A stretch of DNA of 32,693 nucleotides from the NCBI GenBank assembly GCA_003231645.1, contig QIIW01000040.1, forward strand, positions 1 to 32,693, written 5' to 3'. A program made the position numbers and the translations under genes. Below the pieces are notes generated by a model that made no database searches, had not been told where the DNA came from, and saw nothing but the letters and a program-made list of their open reading frames with translations. Source of the DNA: Acidimicrobiia bacterium. Its GTDB lineage: Bacteria; Actinomycetota; Acidimicrobiia; Acidimicrobiales; Aldehydirespiratoraceae. Of this stretch, positions 31,750 to 32,693 are shown piece by piece (the first letter of the stretch is position 1; every line of letters starts with the position of its first letter).

Positions 31750-32693
31750 ATGGCGAAGGTTCTGCTCCTGCTCCCGGCCGGTACCTATCGTGCGACCGAT
31801 TTCATCGGTGCCGCCCGCTCGCTCGACGTCGAGGTGGTCGTGATCACCGACGCTCTGTCGCCTGTCGCGCCGTCCGCCGACCCCGACGGTCCGCCCGAGG
31901 GCAAGCCCGGAAGCTTCATGGACAGGGTGATCACCGTTGACTTCTCGATGCCCAGGGAGGCGGCCGATTCGATAGTCGCCACGATGGCCGGCCGAGGTGA
32001 ACGAGACGATGTGGCCGCCGTCGTCGCCGTCGACGACTCCGGTGTGCTCACCGCGGCACACACCCGCGAGATGCTCGGCCTGCCGGGCAATCCGCCCGAG
32101 GCCGTGACCCTCACCCGCGACAAGGCCGCCATGCGCGAATGTCTTTCCTCGGCCGGTGTGAGCCAGCCGACGTTCGTCGTCGTCACGCCCGGGTCGACGA
32201 TCACGACGGACTCGTCGGTCGGCTTCCCCTGCGTGGTGAAGCCGGCCGGACTGTCGGGCAGTCGGGGTGTGATCCGGGTCGACGGTCCAGCCGCACTGTC
32301 AGCCGCGGCCGAGCGGGCGCGGGCGGTGGCCGCCGAGGCGGGCGAGACCGACACGATGCTGGTCATCGAGCGCTACATCGACGGCGCCGAGGTCGCCGTG
32401 GAGGGGCTCATCGACGACGGCGTGTTCACCACGCTGGCCGTCTTCGACAAACCCGGCGCGTCGTCCGGGCCCTACTTCGAGGAGACCTACTACGTCACGC
32501 CCTCACAACTGCCGGCGGACACCCTTGCCGATCTCGACCGTACGGTCGCGGCGGCCGCGGCGGCGCTCGGCCTGGTGGACGGGCCGATCCACGCCGAAGC
32601 CCGGATCGGCGCCGATGGGCGTGTGTGGATCCTCGAACTGGCGGCCCGCTCGATCGGCGGGCTGTGCTCGCGGTCGCTTCGGTTCGGCCTCGG
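31750..32693 (+). CDS. ATP-grasp superfamily enzyme, N-terminal part
   Basis: About 314 residues of a longer protein are visible before the right edge. The N-terminus VLLLLPAGTYRATDFIGAAR is a Rossmann-like pre-ATP-grasp domain. The ATP-grasp core follows with TRDKAAMRECLSSAGV, FPCVVKPAGLSGSRGV (ATP-binding Lys and Gly-rich loop), VIERYIDGAEVAVEG and the metal-binding HAEARI and WILELAARSIGG. These enzymes join carboxylates to amines or thiols via acyl phosphates (carboxylate-amine ligases). The layout resembles PurK/carboxylase-like ATP-grasp proteins, but the substrate is not evident. ATG at 31750 has CACGAT six bases upstream, a weak leaderless-type -10. Confidence 0.8.
   Translation, partial: MAKVLLLLPAGTYRATDFIGAARSLDVEVVVITDALSPVAPSADPDGPPEGKPGSFMDRVITVDFSMPREAADSIVATMAGRGERDDVAAVVAVDDSGVLTAAHTREMLGLPGNPPEAVTLTRDKAAMRECLSSAGVSQPTFVVVTPGSTITTDSSVGFPCVVKPAGLSGSRGVIRVDGPAALSAAAERARAVAAEAGETDTMLVIERYIDGAEVAVEGLIDDGVFTTLAVFDKPGASSGPYFEETYYVTPSQLPADTLADLDRTVAAAAAALGLVDGPIHAEARIGADGRVWILELAARSIGGLCSRSLRFGL

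Noticed and set aside
1..32693. tRNA, rRNA, riboswitch or CRISPR array
   Set aside because: I found no cloverleaf with a CCA-end context, no rRNA-like stretches and no regularly spaced repeats; the longest non-coding gap is under 200 bases.

Overview
The window is high-GC DNA of bacterial chromosome type with tightly packed genes on both strands and no gap above 200 bp. GTG starts are frequent. Several genes have a TANNNT -10 hexamer exactly six bases before the start codon, which is the signature of leaderless transcripts. Together with the recC-recB-recD order, a DUF4032-type kinase-like protein and DosR-like and CsoR-like operator sequences, this points to an actinobacterium, perhaps of the Acidimicrobiia. 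That placement is inference; no rRNA or other taxonomic marker is present.

Region 1 (1-3734) is a metal-handling locus. A divergent promoter region with two GC-rich CsoR-like dyads separates the N-terminus of a probable ABC transporter ATPase (minus strand, cut by the window edge) from a CopA-like P1B-ATPase. The ATPase has lost the cysteines of its N-terminal HMA domain and carries Cys-Pro-Asp instead of Cys-Pro-Cys. An EamA-type exporter follows, and its reading frame runs on antisense through the next gene.

Region 2 (3504-8934) is a thiol-redox island: a minus-strand operon (glutaredoxin-like, an unusual CcdA-like protein with two Cys-Cys pairs, a membrane-anchored redoxin) and a divergent operon (canonical CcdA plus a TlpA-like lipoprotein). 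Twin DosR-like boxes lie between them. An Lgt-like membrane protein, a von Willebrand A pseudogene broken partly by a 25-bp tandem duplication, a small unknown gene and a second glutaredoxin-like paralogue follow.

Region 3 (8944-27570) is dominated by DNA repair. A membrane-anchored alpha/beta hydrolase is divergent from a translationally coupled recC-recB-recD operon. A short TetR regulator and a hydrolase flank a shared promoter region with a perfect 17-bp palindrome. Then come a YhaN-like SMC-type ATPase and a YhaO/SbcD-like nuclease in one operon, a PcfJ-like protein and a divergent DUF4032 kinase-like protein.

Region 4 (27571-32693) carries housekeeping and catabolic genes: an alpha/beta hydrolase, a family 2 glycoside hydrolase, an RNA 2',3'-cyclic phosphodiesterase (ThpR), an NfuA-like Fe-S protein and the start of an ATP-grasp enzyme.

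I saw no rRNA, tRNA, CRISPR array, insertion sequence or phage genes. No single locus is clearly a new system. The least ordinary items are the copper/redox half with its promoter architecture, the Lgt-like protein lacking the HGGL motif, and the PcfJ-like/DUF4032 pair.
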